A stretch of DNA of 64,000 nucleotides from positions 17,350,858 through 17,414,857 of the forward strand of contig NC_066528.1 of the NCBI RefSeq assembly GCF_024679095.1, given 5' to 3'. Below are positions 19,005 to 32,400 of the stretch, one piece after another. The notes beneath the pieces were generated by a model that saw nothing but the letters and a program-made list of their open reading frames with translations, was not told the DNA's origin and ran no database searches. How positions within the stretch are numbered: the stretch's first letter is position 1; each line of letters begins with the position of its first letter. The DNA comes from Eriocheir sinensis (taxonomy: Eukaryota; Arthropoda; Malacostraca; Decapoda; Varunidae). Made by a program: the position numbers and the translations under genes.

Positions 19005-19625
19005 CGTGCCTTTCTCGGTCATGATAACATACACTCCCAGGTCTTTCTCTGCCTCTGTGGTGGATAGTGGAGTGTTTCCCATGTATTGCCTGGTAACATA
19101 CACTCCCAGGTCTTTCTCTGCCTCTGTGGTGGATAGTGGAGTGTTTCCCATGTATTGCCTGGTAACATACACTCCCAGGTCTTTCTCTGCCTCTGTGGTG
19201 GATAGTGGATAGTGGTTGTTTCCCAGGTCTTTCTCTGCCTCTGTGGTGGATATGGTGGATAGTGGGTGTTTCATGTGTTGCCTGCCAACATACACCTTTC
19301 CTCTTTTCTGCTCTGCCTCTGTGGTGGATAGTGGAGTGTTTCCCATGTATTGCCTGGTAACATACACTCCCAGGTCTTTCTCTGCCTCTGTGGTGGATAG
19401 TGGAGTGTTTCCCATGTATTGCCTGGTAACATACACTCCCAGGTCTTTCTCTGCCTCTGTGGTGGATAGTGGAGTGTTCCCCATGTGGTATTGGTGTGCT
19501 GGATATCCCCTCCCAAGATGCTGGACTTTACATTTTTCCTCATTGAATTGTAGCAGCCACTTTTTGTTCCACTCCTGTAGCTTGGTGATGTCTTGTAGGA
19601 AATCCACAGCCGAGGGGTCAATGTT
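19005..19625 (-). mobile_element. LINE RT fragment with minisatellite, intergenic copy
   Basis: Same family as 5.46-6.44 kb. The - strand encodes ITKLQEWNKKWLLQFNEEKC followed by rearranged copies of NTPLSTTEAEKDLGVYV (66-72-bp units, some with internal deletions near 19205-19310). Confidence 0.8.
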
Positions 19626-19779
19626 CATGGGGCCAACTTTCTGAATTCCATGTAACTCTGATGTGCCAAATGCATCTTTTCTATTAAGATGAAGTAACGC
19701 AAGCCAGTATGTGTATCTAGTTTTATTTATAACGTTTATAGTTTCTGATTTTATTATATTTTTAGTACGCCGTTTGGTT

Positions 19780-20470
19780 GCTAAATATGTATGGCTCAAT
19801 TCAGTTTATTTCAGAATCTTTCGTAAGAGTAATGCAGTTTGCTGGAAAGGTCATGCAAGTCATTATGTGTATTTAGATTCATTATATTTTTATTACATTG
19901 TTAGTTTGTCAGTTGGTAGATAAACATTCACAGTCCAATTCAGTTTATATTTCAGAATCTTTCGAAGAGTAATGCAGTTTGCTAGGAAGGTTATGCAAGT
20001 CATTATGTGTATTTAGATTCATTATATTTTTAGTACTTTGTTAGTTGGTCAGTCGGTAGATAAACATTCACGTTCCAATTCAGTTTATATTTCAGCGGAG
20101 AATTTCATGGTAAACTAATGAAATGATTAAAGAAGGTTATGTATGTCTCTACAATGTGTTAAGTAGTGCTTCAAGCTGCCCTATGTATGAAGATGCTATA
20201 TAGATCTTTGGTAGATAAACAAACGCTCTTTACCTCAGTTTAGTTCAGCGGAGAATTTCATGGTAAACTAATGAAATGGTTGAAGAGCTTACATATGTCT
20301 CCACAATGTGTTAAGTAGTTCTTGCAAGCTGCCCTATGCATGAAGATGGTATATAGATTAGTTGGTAGATAAACATATACCCTTCACCTCAGTTTAGTTC
20401 AGCCGAGAATTTCATGGTAAACTAATGAAGTGATTAAAGAGCTTACATATGTCTCTGTAATGTGTTATAT
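19780..20470. repeat. Two short tandem duplications
   Basis: AATTCAGTTTATATTTCAG with GATTCATTATATTTTTA recurs at about 19800, 19940 and 20060. GAGAATTTCATGGTAAACTA recurs at about 20098, 20251 and 20406 (period about 153). Confidence 0.75.
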
Positions 20471-20879
20471 ACAAACCCCAGACTGGCGTACCTACAGATC
20501 TCAGCTCCCCTTTCTATCCCTATTTCGTATACCTCATATTGCCTATAAAAAAAAATATATATAAACTTGTGCACATGGGATAGCTTGAGTTAACCAGGTA
20601 AGTGCATATGCTTGGTGTGCAGCAGAGCGATCTTTTAGAGAAGAATGGATGAAAGAAGTTAAGGAAATAGTGTATGAGATATGGGTGAAAAGGAACATTA
20701 ATGGAGGAACTTGACCGATTGAAATAAGAGAAACAAGATAAGCGCCGTTGGAAAGGCTAATAAGCTTCCCGAATCCCGACCAAAACTTGAACCATCTCTC
20801 AGAGCATCGTTTTTATCGGTTTCTGACCCAAAACTATTGCCAAGAAACACCAATAATTGACCATTTTAACGATAACTCT

Positions 20880-21206
20880 TTATAAAACCAGTTAAAGGGG
20901 TGGAGGAGACAGTTTGAGGGTTGAAAATCGCCAAATATAAGACCGTCTGGCAATGTTGACTTGAACTTGAACTTGATCTCGCGCTGGACGGTGATGGAGA
21001 CACACATGGCGCCAATGTGCAGGGGAAACAATCGTTATTTAAGCCTCTAATTAACCACCCAGCCACCCATAACTCCAGCCAGCTCAGGAATATCTAACTA
21101 AAGACTCCAGGAACACTAGAAAATTATCGTATCGCCCTTTAGAACACCGAAGAAGAAGAAAACATGGGGGTCTCGAGGTCATCCCAGAACCCTTAAGACT
21201 GCAGAG
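20880..21206 (+). promoter_or_regulatory. Possible promoter and noncoding first exon of the Tudor gene
   Basis: A TATAAAA motif at 20880 is followed by mixed-composition, non-repetitive sequence. It ends in a strong donor (GCAGAG/GTAAGT, donor at 21207). An ATG at about 21163 opens a 10-codon uORF (MGVSRSSQNP). The next + strand acceptor in good context is at 23384, just before the start codon. Inferred without transcript data; it could also be unrelated sequence. Confidence 0.4.
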
Positions 21207-21235
21207 GTAAGTTGTTGATTAAGAAAGGGAGGTCA

Positions 21236-22435
21236 CGGTGAGGTAGGAGGTCAGGTCATGTTGTATACGAGGTGCGTGAGCCTTCCCGCCCTTCCCAGTG
21301 TTGACCTCGTGATGGTGGACACAAAGAGGGCAGTTCCACAGTTCGTCTAAATAGTGTGAGGTCAGGTCAGGTCAGGACAGGTCAGATCAGGTCAGGTCAT
21401 GTTGTATACGAGGTGCTATTGAGCCTTCCTGACCTTCCCAGTGTTGACCTCGTGATGGTGAACACAAGAGGGCAGTTCCACAGTTCGTCTAATAGTGTGA
21501 GGTCAGGTCAGGTCAGGTCAGGTCAGGTCATGTATACGAGGTGCTTGAGCCTTCCCGCCCTTCCCAGTGTTGACCTCGTGATAGTGGACACAAGAGGGCA
21601 GTTCCACAGTTCGTCTAATAGTGTGAGGTCAAGTCAGGTCAGGACAGGTCAGATCGGGTCAGGTCATGATATATACGATGTGCTTGACCCTTCTCGACCT
21701 TTCCAGTGTTGACCTCGTGATGGTGAACACAAGAGGGCAGTTCCACAGTTCGTCTAAGAGTGTGAGGTCAGGTCAGGTCAGGTCATGTTGTATACGAGGT
21801 GCTATTGAGCCTTCCCGCCCTTCCCAATGTTGACCTCGTGATAGTGAACACAAGAGGGCATTTTCACAGTTCAAGTCTAAATAGTATGAGGTCAGGTCAG
21901 GTCAGGTCATGTTGTATACGAGGTGCTATAGAGCCTTCCCGCCCTTTCCAATGTTGACCTCGTGATGGTGAACACAAGAGGGCATATTCACAGTTCAAGT
22001 CTAAATAGTATGAGGTCAGGTCAGGTCAGGTCAGGTTATATACGATTTGACAGCCTTCCTCCCCCTACCCAATGTTGACCTCGTGATGGTGAACACAATA
22101 GGGCAGTTTCACAGTTCAAATCTAAATAGTATGAGGTCAGGTCAGGTCAGGTTATATACGACTTGACAGCCTTCCCGCCCTACCCAATGTTGACCTCGTG
22201 ATGGTGAACACAAGAGGGCAGTTTCACAGTTCAAATCTAAATAGTATGAGGTCAGGTCAGGTCAGGTCAGGTTATATACGACTTGACAGCCTTCCTGCCC
22301 TACCCAATGTTGACCTCGTGATGGTGAACACAAAAAGGCGGTTCCACAGTTCAAGTCCAAATAGTATGAGGTCAGATCAGGTCAGAGCAGGTCAGGTTAT
22401 ATACGATTTGTCAGCTTTCCCGCCCTACCCACAGT
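21236..22435. repeat. About 120-bp tandem repeat with AGGTC clusters
   Basis: About 9-10 units, each with (AGGTC) runs of 3-6, TATACGA, and TGTTGACCTCGTGATGGTGA. AGGTCA hexamers every 5 bp create direct repeats with 4-bp spacing, the geometry bound by some nuclear-receptor dimers. Lies in the presumed first intron of the Tudor gene. Confidence 0.88.
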
Positions 22436-22740
22436 TCTTCTTAACCCTAAATACCCAATGCAACACTTCCTTGTAGCCTGTAGTGTTGGTCGTTCTTATA
22501 TAAACTAATAAATTTTCGGAAACTACGCATGATATCTCTTTTAGTACCTAGGAATGAGTGATGACCTTAAATTAGTATAGGCTACCCTTTTGTGAATGAT
22601 CCCCTACCTGACCCTAAAGGATTGTTGACCGTCTGCCATTGATGGAGTTTCAGGCTGTATAGCACTGCATGGTACCTGTTGTAGGGTGTTTCAAGGGCAG
22701 AGAGACTAATCTAAAGGCTTAACTATCTAAACTAACTACT
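22436..22740. other. Unannotated stretch, presumed Tudor gene intron
   Basis: No gene or repeat recognised. Confidence 0.35.
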
Positions 22741-22744
22741 TAAA

Positions 22745-22833
22745 GGCCTGAGGAAACAACTATATCCAATACCTATGCTGAGAGCTTGAGGTTAGGCGTT
22801 ATCAAGACTCCCAGGACCTCTATGTGGCTCTGT

Positions 22834-22872
<39 letters not shown>

Positions 22873-23135
22873 CCCATGAGGTTATTCTTGTTTAATGTCT
22901 CTGTATATTCCCTTATGGGGTTGTACGGGCAATGAGGCTCTTGAGGGCTTGAGGGAACAACTTTATCCAATACCTGTGCTGAGGGCTTGAGGTTAGGCGT
23001 TCTTAAGACTCCCAGGACCTTTTCTATGTGGCTCTATATGTCTCTATGTGGGTGGGTATTTTCCCCGAGGTTGTTGTTCTTGTTTAATGTCTGTATTTTC
23101 CCTTATGGGGTTGTACGGGCAATGAGTATCTCACA
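22745..23135. repeat. About 205-bp tandem duplication with (GT)n
   Basis: GAGCTTGAGGTTAGGCGTT ... GGGGTTGTACGGGCAATGAG occurs twice (about 22745 and 22950). The first copy carries a (GT) run at 22837-22870. Confidence 0.85.
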
Positions 23136-23404
23136 TTTGACAATCATCTATTTTCTCCTCTGTGATCTTCCTTCTTTTGTCCTCCACCACACAATATCTC
23201 AAGGCCTTCAGTCAGTTGCTCTCCTCTCTATCTCTACCTCTACCTGTCCTTCCAACGTTAAACTCCTTTCTATCTCTTCAACCTCTCCTTTCGATGTTAA
23301 AGTTTAATGCCACAAAAATTCAGGTCCTACTTACAATTTTACCACAATTTAGGAGTTAACCACCTCGCCTGAATTACTCTGCAGACCTGAGATGGTGAGG
23401 CAAG

Positions 23405-23485
23405 ATGGACCTGGACCAGCTAATGAGTGTTTTCCTGCAAGCCTCGGCCCGCACCAAGGAGTCCATCGACCAGCTCATTGCGGAG
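23405..23485 (+). CDS. Tudor gene coding exon 1 (residues 1-27)
   Basis: The exon probably starts at 23385 (acceptor TTACTCTGCAG). ATG at 23405 has A at -3 and G at +4; an out-of-frame ATG at 23392 also has strong context. Encodes MDLDQLMSVFLQASARTKES and on; donor GAG/GTGAGC. Confidence 0.85.
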
Positions 23486-26400
23486 GTGAGCAGCACAAGG
23501 GTTGTATGTCGATTTACGTAGATATTGTAACTTAAACGCCACAAGAACCTCGATGAAAGCCTTGTAATATGTGTGTGTTTGAGATTATCGGTCTGTCATT
23601 GTGGAGGTGAGTGATACAAGAGTTTTACGTTGATTTACTTACATATTTCAATTAAAACGCCACAATTGGGTACCTCGACGAAAACCTTGTAAAATGTGTG
23701 TGTGTGTGTGTGTGTGTATATTGGCCCAAGTTATTGTGGAGGTTAGCGGCACAAGGGTCATACTTTGATTTACGTAGATATTCTAACTCAAACACCACAA
23801 TTGGGTACCTTGATGAAAGCCTTGTAAATCGTGTGTGTGTGAGAATATTGACTGAAGCCATTGTGGAGGTTAGCAGCACAATGGTTTTACGTTGATTTTC
23901 ATAGATATTCTAACTGGAGAACCACAACGACCTCTACGAAAGCCTTGTCAAATGTGTGTGTGTGAGCCCAGATATGTTTGAGATTATGGACCTAAGTCAT
24001 TGTGGAGGTTAGCGGCACAAGGGTTTAACTTAGATTTACATGGATATTCCAACTGAAACACTACAAAAACCTCTATGAAAGCCTCGTCAAATGTGTGTGA
24101 GAGCCTGAAATATTTGAGAATGTGGTCGTAAGTCAGAGCTTGTACACTGCTGCTTTTAAGTCATAATCCAAGTACAGTAACTAACATAAACTAAGTAATA
24201 AACAAATGGAATAAACTACCCAAAGTGTCGTCCACAACCCTTGCGTCAACACCATTCAGAACAGATTAGACAACCTTGAGAGAGATGCACAGGGAAGAGA
24301 CAGCCTTACAAGTACTTAGCTCCCAACCTCTTTACTATCACTGAGGTAAACGATCACTAAAGTAAACAAGGGCTCAGTGTAATGTCTGGGGTCCAATCTG
24401 ACAGGTGCGCAGGGTGGCTCTGAGCAAGAAGTCCATCTCTACGGAAGAGCTATGGAGGCAGAACCCTTGGGCCATCCACTTCATGCAGGAAATACTGGAC
24501 CTACACACTTGTTTTCAGGATGCTGTCAGTGTTTGTCTCCTTATCTTCAGGCGAGGTGGGCTGACTGGTGTTTTACCCTTGCCATATATACTGTATCAAG
24601 TTTATATAGTAGGTTAAAGGAATATGAAAAGCCATAAGTTAACCCAGTAGCAGCGGGGATCATGTTTCTTAATGGTCCCTCTTAGCGAGAAAAATGAGAA
24701 AAAAATCATCACTCACACAAACCATTTCATAATACATATCAAAGCATTTGTGATCAGATTATGTATCATCTATTTTGGGGGGTTTAAATCATGGCACAAA
24801 TTTGACCCGTCGCTGGCACACGGTAAAGCCACAAATTTGGCCCGTCGCTGCTACCGGGTTAAAGGTGGTGTGTGTTAAGTGTTAATTTAAGGCGTGAACA
24901 CATATATACTGTATCATGTTTATGTATTAAAGGAATATAAAAAGCCATAAGTTAAGGGGTGAATGTACAGGCATTAGCTTGTGGTATCATGATGTGAGAC
25001 GGATACTCAACAGGGCACACGGGGCAGAGTAGATAATGGGATAGTAAACAACGAACCAGGGAAACATGCATACACTTCACATCAAGGGGTTAAAGCTGTT
25101 TATTTATCCCACAGAAAACGTTGACAAGGAGAGCGTTGAAAGATACACACACTTACTGCACCTCCTCAATGATGAAATAAAGGCCAAGATTATAAGCGAG
25201 CTAAGAAACACCCTTACAGAAGCCTCCCACAATGAGCTTTGGAGCCTCAGACATGACCGTGGGGCTGAGGGGGGGGAGCCTGAGGGAGGGGAGACCATTA
25301 TAGACACTCTTCCCTGCACCCATGACCAAAAACAGCAGGGTCGCGTCTTACTGGGAGCACACTTGGAGGACATCATCATTCGCCCACTGAAAGAAAAGTG
25401 GCAGATGGGGAGCGAGTTGCCTGTGTGTGAGCCTCAGGAAGCTTGTGTTTCGCGTTATGAGGCTCAAGCTCCCCAGTGTGACATGGACGATATAGAGAGA
25501 CAAATAAGGTAGGCATCAGGACACCTCTTCTCACGTAATTGGCTGCTCTTTCCGCCACCTCCTCGGATTCTGTACAGGAGCAGCGAGTAGTGGGTTATTT
25601 TCTTATTGTTTCCCTATTTTTGTGCCCTTGTGCTTTCTCCTTTGCTGTTAATAAAAAAGGGTAGTGTCAAGCCTCCATCAAGCCATGTTCACGCCGCGCC
25701 GACTCAGGACCATGACAACCCAGCGACTCGGGGTATACGAGGTCTTGGGGGTGAAATCTTGATGTGGAAGGATCGCATAAGGTTGGAAAGACTATGGCCA
25801 GTATGATTAGACACTTTCGCGTCTCACATCATCTCTGTCTAAAGGTAATAGAGGGGGTCAGTCGGGTTCTAATGAGTGTTTCTTCAGGTTCACGGTACAG
25901 AAGAAGGGTCAAACTACCACCAGGGTCATAAAAATACTCCTGGAAATGCCAACACCTCCTATGAAAGCCTTGTCAAATATGTGTTCTTGGGCTGCGAAAT
26001 GTCTTACAAAACGACCCTATGTGCGACCCTTTCATGTCAATGTTTCACACCCAAGACCTCGTGTTCCTGGAGTCGCTGGGTTGTCGCGGCTCAGAGTCAG
26101 CACAGTGTGAACGCGGCCTTAGTCTTTGCATTGCTTTCTATTAACCGTGGCATTTCTATAGTAGTCTACGTTAGTCTACATTCTATAGTCGTTCTACATT
26201 AGTCTCTGTATTGCCTTCTTTTAACCATGGCGTTTCTATTGTATTTCCTTGGGTAGTCTTATAAGCCTTGTGATAGTCCACCATGAGTGTGAGAAACAGT
26301 CATAAGAACCCGATTGATCTCCTTTGTAGTCTTTGGAATAGTTGTGAGAGCCGATATCGTATAACCCGGTAGCAGCGGGGATCATGTTTCTTAATGGTCC

Positions 26401-29400
26401 CTCTAAGCGAGAAAAATGAGAAAAAATCATCACTCACACAAACCATTTCATAATATATACCGAAACATTTGTGATCAGTTTATGTATCATCTATTTTGGG
26501 GGGTTTAAATCATGGTACAAATTTGGCCCGTCGCTGCTACACGGGAAAGCCACAAATTTGACCCGTCGCTGCTACACGGGAAAGCCACAAATTTGACCCG
26601 TCGCTGCTACCAGGTTAAGAATAGTGGCCAGAGTTTGTTCTTCAGCTATCCTCTCCTCCGCATTCACCTCTGACTTATCCCAGCGTTCCTGTTTGCTTTT
26701 CAGTGCACCCTCTCCCTGCTATGCCGAGCCCCTCCCAGACCTGCTTCCATGGACTGCCCAGCATGCCACAACTCCGCACTTCCCCCCTCGCTCTTTCTCC
26801 ACCCTCCTACCCTCCACATTCCAACCCATAGTAGCTCCACAACCAATATTCCACCCTGAAGCGCAGTCCCTCCCACGCGTTCTACAAGACTTGCGCTCCT
26901 TCCACCCTCATCCCGTATCCCTCAAGGAAGCATTGCCGCCACCTCCTGCAAGCTTATCGTTCCCTCCATCGCACCTCTGCCCCCATGCCCCACCTCTGCC
27001 AAGCTTGCCCGGCCCACCACAGTTCTTGTCTGACTTCGCCGCTTCATCCCAGTTCATCTCAAGCACCTCACCTCCTTCCCTTGACCTATTTTTCTCACTC
27101 CAGTCCTTCCCAGAGCCTCCTCCTCCTCCTCCTCCTCCTCGTTCATTCTCTCAGCCCTTGTCTCCCTTTTCGCCAGAGTTTTCACCTTCTGTAAGCTATT
27201 CCTCACAGGTTGGATGTCCTCCCCCAGGTTTTACCACACCCCTATCTCTCCCCTTCCCGCACTCCCCTCCTCAATGCCTGCCATCCCCCCAGCCCTACCC
27301 ACAAGCCCTCTCCCCTCCCCCAGGCTTTCACCCACCTCAGTTCCCCCCACAAGCCTTACTTCCTCCCCCAGCCCTTCCTTCACCCCAAATCTTACCTCTT
27401 CCCCCTCCTCCCCCAGGGCTCTTGCCACCCCAGTATCTCACCCGACCAGCCATACTCCCTACCACAGGCCTGTCCCATCCCCTGCCTTTCCTTCCCTCTG
27501 TCCAGGCTTATGATAAAGTCTGGGGTCATTTTGAAGGGGTGCCTCTGATCTTGGCTCCTGCTCCTCCTCCTCCTCCTCCTCCTCCTCCATCCTTGCAGCC
27601 TGTACTATTGACCTCCAAGGATAAGGTTAGTATTTGGATTTTGTTTTTGTTGATGTTGATAAGTTTTTAAAGGTTATTAGGCTCATTAGGTCAATTCCTT
27701 GTCTGCCCTTGGTGTCCTTTCATGGATCTTGATAATAATTCTAAAAGACACGATTCAGAAATATGATACCACAGAGTGAGACGTCTTTGTTTTCATATAT
27801 GTATTGTTATTGGAGTATATTTCAGTTTAGTATTTAATTTTTTTTTTTTAAAGTATGAGTCGTTTTAATTTTTGAGTTTGGATTCAGTGTTAAATTCTGT
27901 CTTTTTTTTTTCAAGTATATTCAATCAATATTAATTTTCAGCTTCTATTTCAATCATAAATTCTGATGTTTATTCAAGTTGTGTTTATTTCCAAGCTCTC
28001 TTTCAGTTTTAAATTCTAATGTTTATTTTTAAGTATTTTCAAGATATATTAGTTTTAAATTCTTCACCACGCAGATCCGAACTGAGGTCAAGGAAGGTCA
28101 TCTAGCTACTGGAGGGAGAGGAAAAGTGGATGAAGGGAGAGTAAAAGTGGATGAAGGGAGAACGAAAGTGGATGAAGGGAGAGAAAAAGTGGATGGAGGG
28201 AGAGGAAAAGTGGATGAAGGGAGAGGAAGAGTGGATGAAGGGAGAGTGAAAGCAGATGTAGGGAGAACAAAAGTGGATGAAGGGAGAGTAAAAGTGGATG
28301 AAGGGAGAGTAAAAGTGGATGGAGGGAGAGGAAAAGTGGATGAAGGGAGAGTGAAAGTGGATGAAGGGAGAGGAAAAGTGGATGAAGGGAGAGTGAAAGT
28401 GGATGAAGGGAGAGTGAAAGTGGATGAAGGGAGAACAAAAGTGGATGTAGGGAGAGGAAAAGTGGATGGAGGGAGAGGAAAAGTGGATGAAGGGAGAGGA
28501 AGAGTGGATGAAGGGAGAGGAAAAGTGGATGAAGGGAGAGCAAAAGTGGATGAAGGGAGAGTAAAAGTGGATGGAGGGAGAGGAAAAGTGGATGAAGGGA
28601 GAACAAGAGTGGATGAAGGGAGAACAAAAGTGGATGAAGGGAGAGGAAAAGTGGATGAAGGGAGAGAAAAAGTGGATGAAGGGAGAGGAAGAGTGGATGA
28701 AGGGAGAGCAAAAGTGGATGAAGGGAGAGGAAAAGTGGATGAAGGGAGAGGAAAAGTGGACGAAGGGAGAGCAAAAGTGGATGAAGGGAGAGTAAAAGTG
28801 GATGGAGGGAGAGGAAAAGTGGATGAAGGGAGAACAAGAGTGGATGAAGGGAGAACAAAAGTGGATGAAGGGAGAGGAAAAGTGGATGAAGGGAGAGAAA
28901 AAGTGGATGAAGGGAGAGGAAAAGTGGATGAAGGGAGAGGAAAAGTGGATGAAGGGAGAACAAAAGTGGATGAAGGGAGAACAAGAGTGGATGAAGGGAG
29001 AGGAAGAGGGAATGGAGCAAGAGCAAAAGTGGATACAGGTACAAACAAAGTGGATAAAGGAAAAAAAAAACTCGACAAAGGAAAACCAAGAATGAACTCT
29101 AAGGATGACCCAGTGTCCAGAAGCAAGTGTTCACGCGCCCACAATGCTCAGAGGGCATGTAAAGTCAACACCAAGGAAGACTACATACCCTTCGTCTCTC
29201 GGTAAGTAATAGTAGTTCTTGGCAGGACTTTGGAAAGGGTTTTGATGGTGTGGAGTGTTGGGGAAGCCTTAGGAGGGATGTGGGAGTGGGGTATTTGGTG
29301 AGTATTGGAGCGAGAGAGTTCGTAGTATTTGGATTGAGTGTGCTTAGAGGGAGTGCCAGAACAGGGAGAGATGGAAATAGCAGGATTGAGTGTGCTGAGA

Positions 29401-32400
29401 GGGAGTGCCAGAACAGGGAGAGTTGGGAGTAGCTGGATTGAGTGTGCTGAGAGGGAGTGCCAGAACAGGGAGAGATGGAAATAGCAGGATTGAGTGTGCT
29501 GAGAGGGAGTGCCAGAACAGGGAGAGTTGGGAGTAGCTGGATTGAGTGTGCTGAGAGGGAGTGCCAGAACAGGGAGAGTTGGGAGTAGCAGGATTGAGTG
29601 TGCTGAGAGGGAGTGCCAGAACAGGGAGAGTTGGGAGTAGCTGGATTGAGTGTGCTTAGAGGGAGTGCCAGAACAGGGAGAGTTGGGAGTAGCAGGATTG
29701 AGTGTGCTGAGAGGGAGTGCCAGAACAGGGAGAGATGGAAATAGCAGGATTGAGTGTGCTGAGAGGGAGTGCCAGAACAGGGAGAGATGGAAATAGCAGG
29801 ATTGAGTGTGCTGAGAGGGAGTGCCAGAACAGGGAGAGTTGGAAGTAGCTGGATTGAGTGTGCTGAGAGGGAGTGCCAGAACAGGAGAGTTGGTAGTAGC
29901 AGGATTGAGTGTGCTTAGAGGGAGTGCCAGAACAGGGAGAGATGGAAATAGCAGGATTGAGTGTGCTGAGAGGGAGTGCCAGAACAGGAGAGTTTGTAGC
30001 AGGATTGAGTGTGCTTAGAGGGAGTGCCAGAACAGGGAGAGTTGGGAGTAGCTGGATTGAGTGTGCTGAGAGGGAGTGCCAGAACAGGGAGAGATGGAAA
30101 TAGCAGGATTGAGTGTGCTGAGAGGGAGTGCCAGAACAGGGAGAGTTGGGAGTAGCAGGATTGAGTGTGCTGAGAGGGAGTGCCAGAACAGGGAGAGATG
30201 GAAATAGCAGGATTGAGTGTGCTGAGAGGGAGTGCCAGAACAGGGAGAGATGGAAATAGCAGGATTGAGTGTGCTGAGAGGGAGTGCCAGAACAGGAGAG
30301 TTGGTAGTAGCAGGATTGAGTGTGCTTAGAGGGAGTGCCAGAACAGGGAGAGTTGGGAGTAGCTGGATTGAGTGTGCTGAGAGGGAGTGCCAGAACAGGG
30401 AGAGATGGAAATAGCAGGATTGAGTGCGCTGAGAGGGAGTGGCAGAACAGGGAGAGATGGAAATAGCAGGATTGAGTGTGCAGAGTGGGAGTGCCAGAAC
30501 AGGGAGAGTTGGGAGTAGCTGGATTGAGTGTGCTTAGAGGGAGTGCCAGAACAGGGAGAGTTGGGAGTAGCTGGATTGAGTGTGCTGAGAGGGAGTGCCA
30601 GAACAGGGAGAGTTGAAAATAGCAGGATTGAGTGTGCTTAGAGGGAGTGCCAGAACAGGGAGAGATGGAAATAGCTGGATTGAGTGTGCTGAGAGGGAGT
30701 ATTTGGAGCGAGAGAGTTGGATTTAGCTAATGCACAAAAAAGTATTTGATGATTTTCTTACAGTGCTGAAAGACTTGCAGTTGAGAAGCATTCAGATGTC
30801 CCATGGAGTTCAGAAGCTTGGGTCACCTCTGAAGGGAAAGCAGAAGGGGCTACCAGGATAGATGCAATACCAGAAAGGGATTTTGCAAGCACCCACAGCC
30901 CTCCAGACAGCTTGAACACGTCGCAGTGGACCATCGAAAGCCTGGATGAAACTTTCGAGGATTATGTGTCAGGTAAGGAAGAGAAAGGAAGAAAAAGTGA
31001 AGAAGAAAAGGAAGAAAAAGAGGAATTAGTTTAGTGTTATGTTCCCCTTCTTCTTCTTTTTCTTCTTCTTCTTCTATTTGTTTAACTTCCTAATGTTGTT
31101 CTCTTATGGAGTCGGACAGGCTGAGGTCAATCTTCTAGGACTCTTCTGCCTCTCACATCAACTATATCCGAAGGGCAGGCAGGAGATCAGTCAGGTCCTA
31201 ATGAGTGGTATTTTAGGTTCAAGGTACTGGAGAAGGGTCAAACACTACCCCTAGAAATGCCCAGAACTCCTATGAAAGCCTTGTCCAATGTGTGAGCTTG
31301 GGTCCCGGAATGTCTTAGAATATAATCCCTTGAGTCTTTCCCCCTCTTGAGAAATCATATACTCTCTCCTCCCTGATGTTTACTCTTCTCACGCATAACA
31401 ACAATGTTCTATGTCTTTATGTTGGTTTATAATATGTTTGTAACCCATCATTCACTCACAGTAACTCAGATTGGTCTAAAGGTCAAAGAGGGGGTCAGTC
31501 GGGTTCCAATGAGTGTTTCTTCAGGTTCATGGTACAGGAGAAGGGTCAAACTACCACCAGGGTCATAAAACTACTCCTGGAAATGCCCACAACTCCTATG
31601 AAAGCCTTGTCAAATACGTGTACTGGGGCGGTGAAACGTTTTACAATGTGACCCTCAGTCTTCATGTCTTTCAGAGGATGCAATGATACCAGTTGGCGCG
31701 CTTCCCTCAGTGGACCTACCCATGCCTTACGTGTCTCCTTATGATCACGTAGAGGAGGCGGTGCTCTCGTATGCAAAGAATCCAGCCCATTTTTACCTGG
31801 TACTTGGGCGAGAGGGCACGGACACAGTGCAAAAGTAAGTGTTAAAGTGTACGTTTGTGTGGCTGATTGAGGAGTGAGTAGCAAAGGGAAGAGGGAAGGA
31901 ATGGTGGATAACATATAGCTTTAAATATTTACTGGTGGTTAGAAGAGAAGGCATTGACATAGTTGAGATATTAGTGTTGATATGATTGTTTGTATGAGGG
32001 AGAAATGATGTAGGGAAGAGGGAAGGAATGGTGGATAACATATAGCTTTAAATATTTACTGATGGTTAGAAGAAAAGGCATTGACATAGTTGAGACATTA
32101 GTGTTGAAATGATTGTTTGTATGAGGGAGAAATGATGTAGGGAAGAGGGAAGGAATGGTGGATAACATATAGCTTTGAATTTTTACTTGTTAGTCAGAAG
32201 AGAAGGCATTGACATAGTTGAGATATTAGTGTTGAAATGATTGTTTGTATAGGTGAGGGAGGATTGGTATAGGCAGAATAGGGAAAGGAAGAAGGAAGAA
32301 AAGATAGATAACATATAGCTTTAAATTTTTACTTGTTAGTCAGAAGAGAACGCATTGACATAGTTGAGATATTAGTGTTGAAATGTATGTTTGTATAGGT

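Noticed and set aside
17531..23485. ANKS3-Tudor fusion gene
   Set aside because: The alternative donor at 17860 joined to the acceptor at 23384 reads the Tudor start exon in the wrong frame, and ANKS3 has its own stop.
28098..29144. Long - strand frames rich in LPSSTF / LHPLFLS
   Set aside because: Shadows of the 21-bp coding repeat on the + strand, which has matching splice sites and phase.
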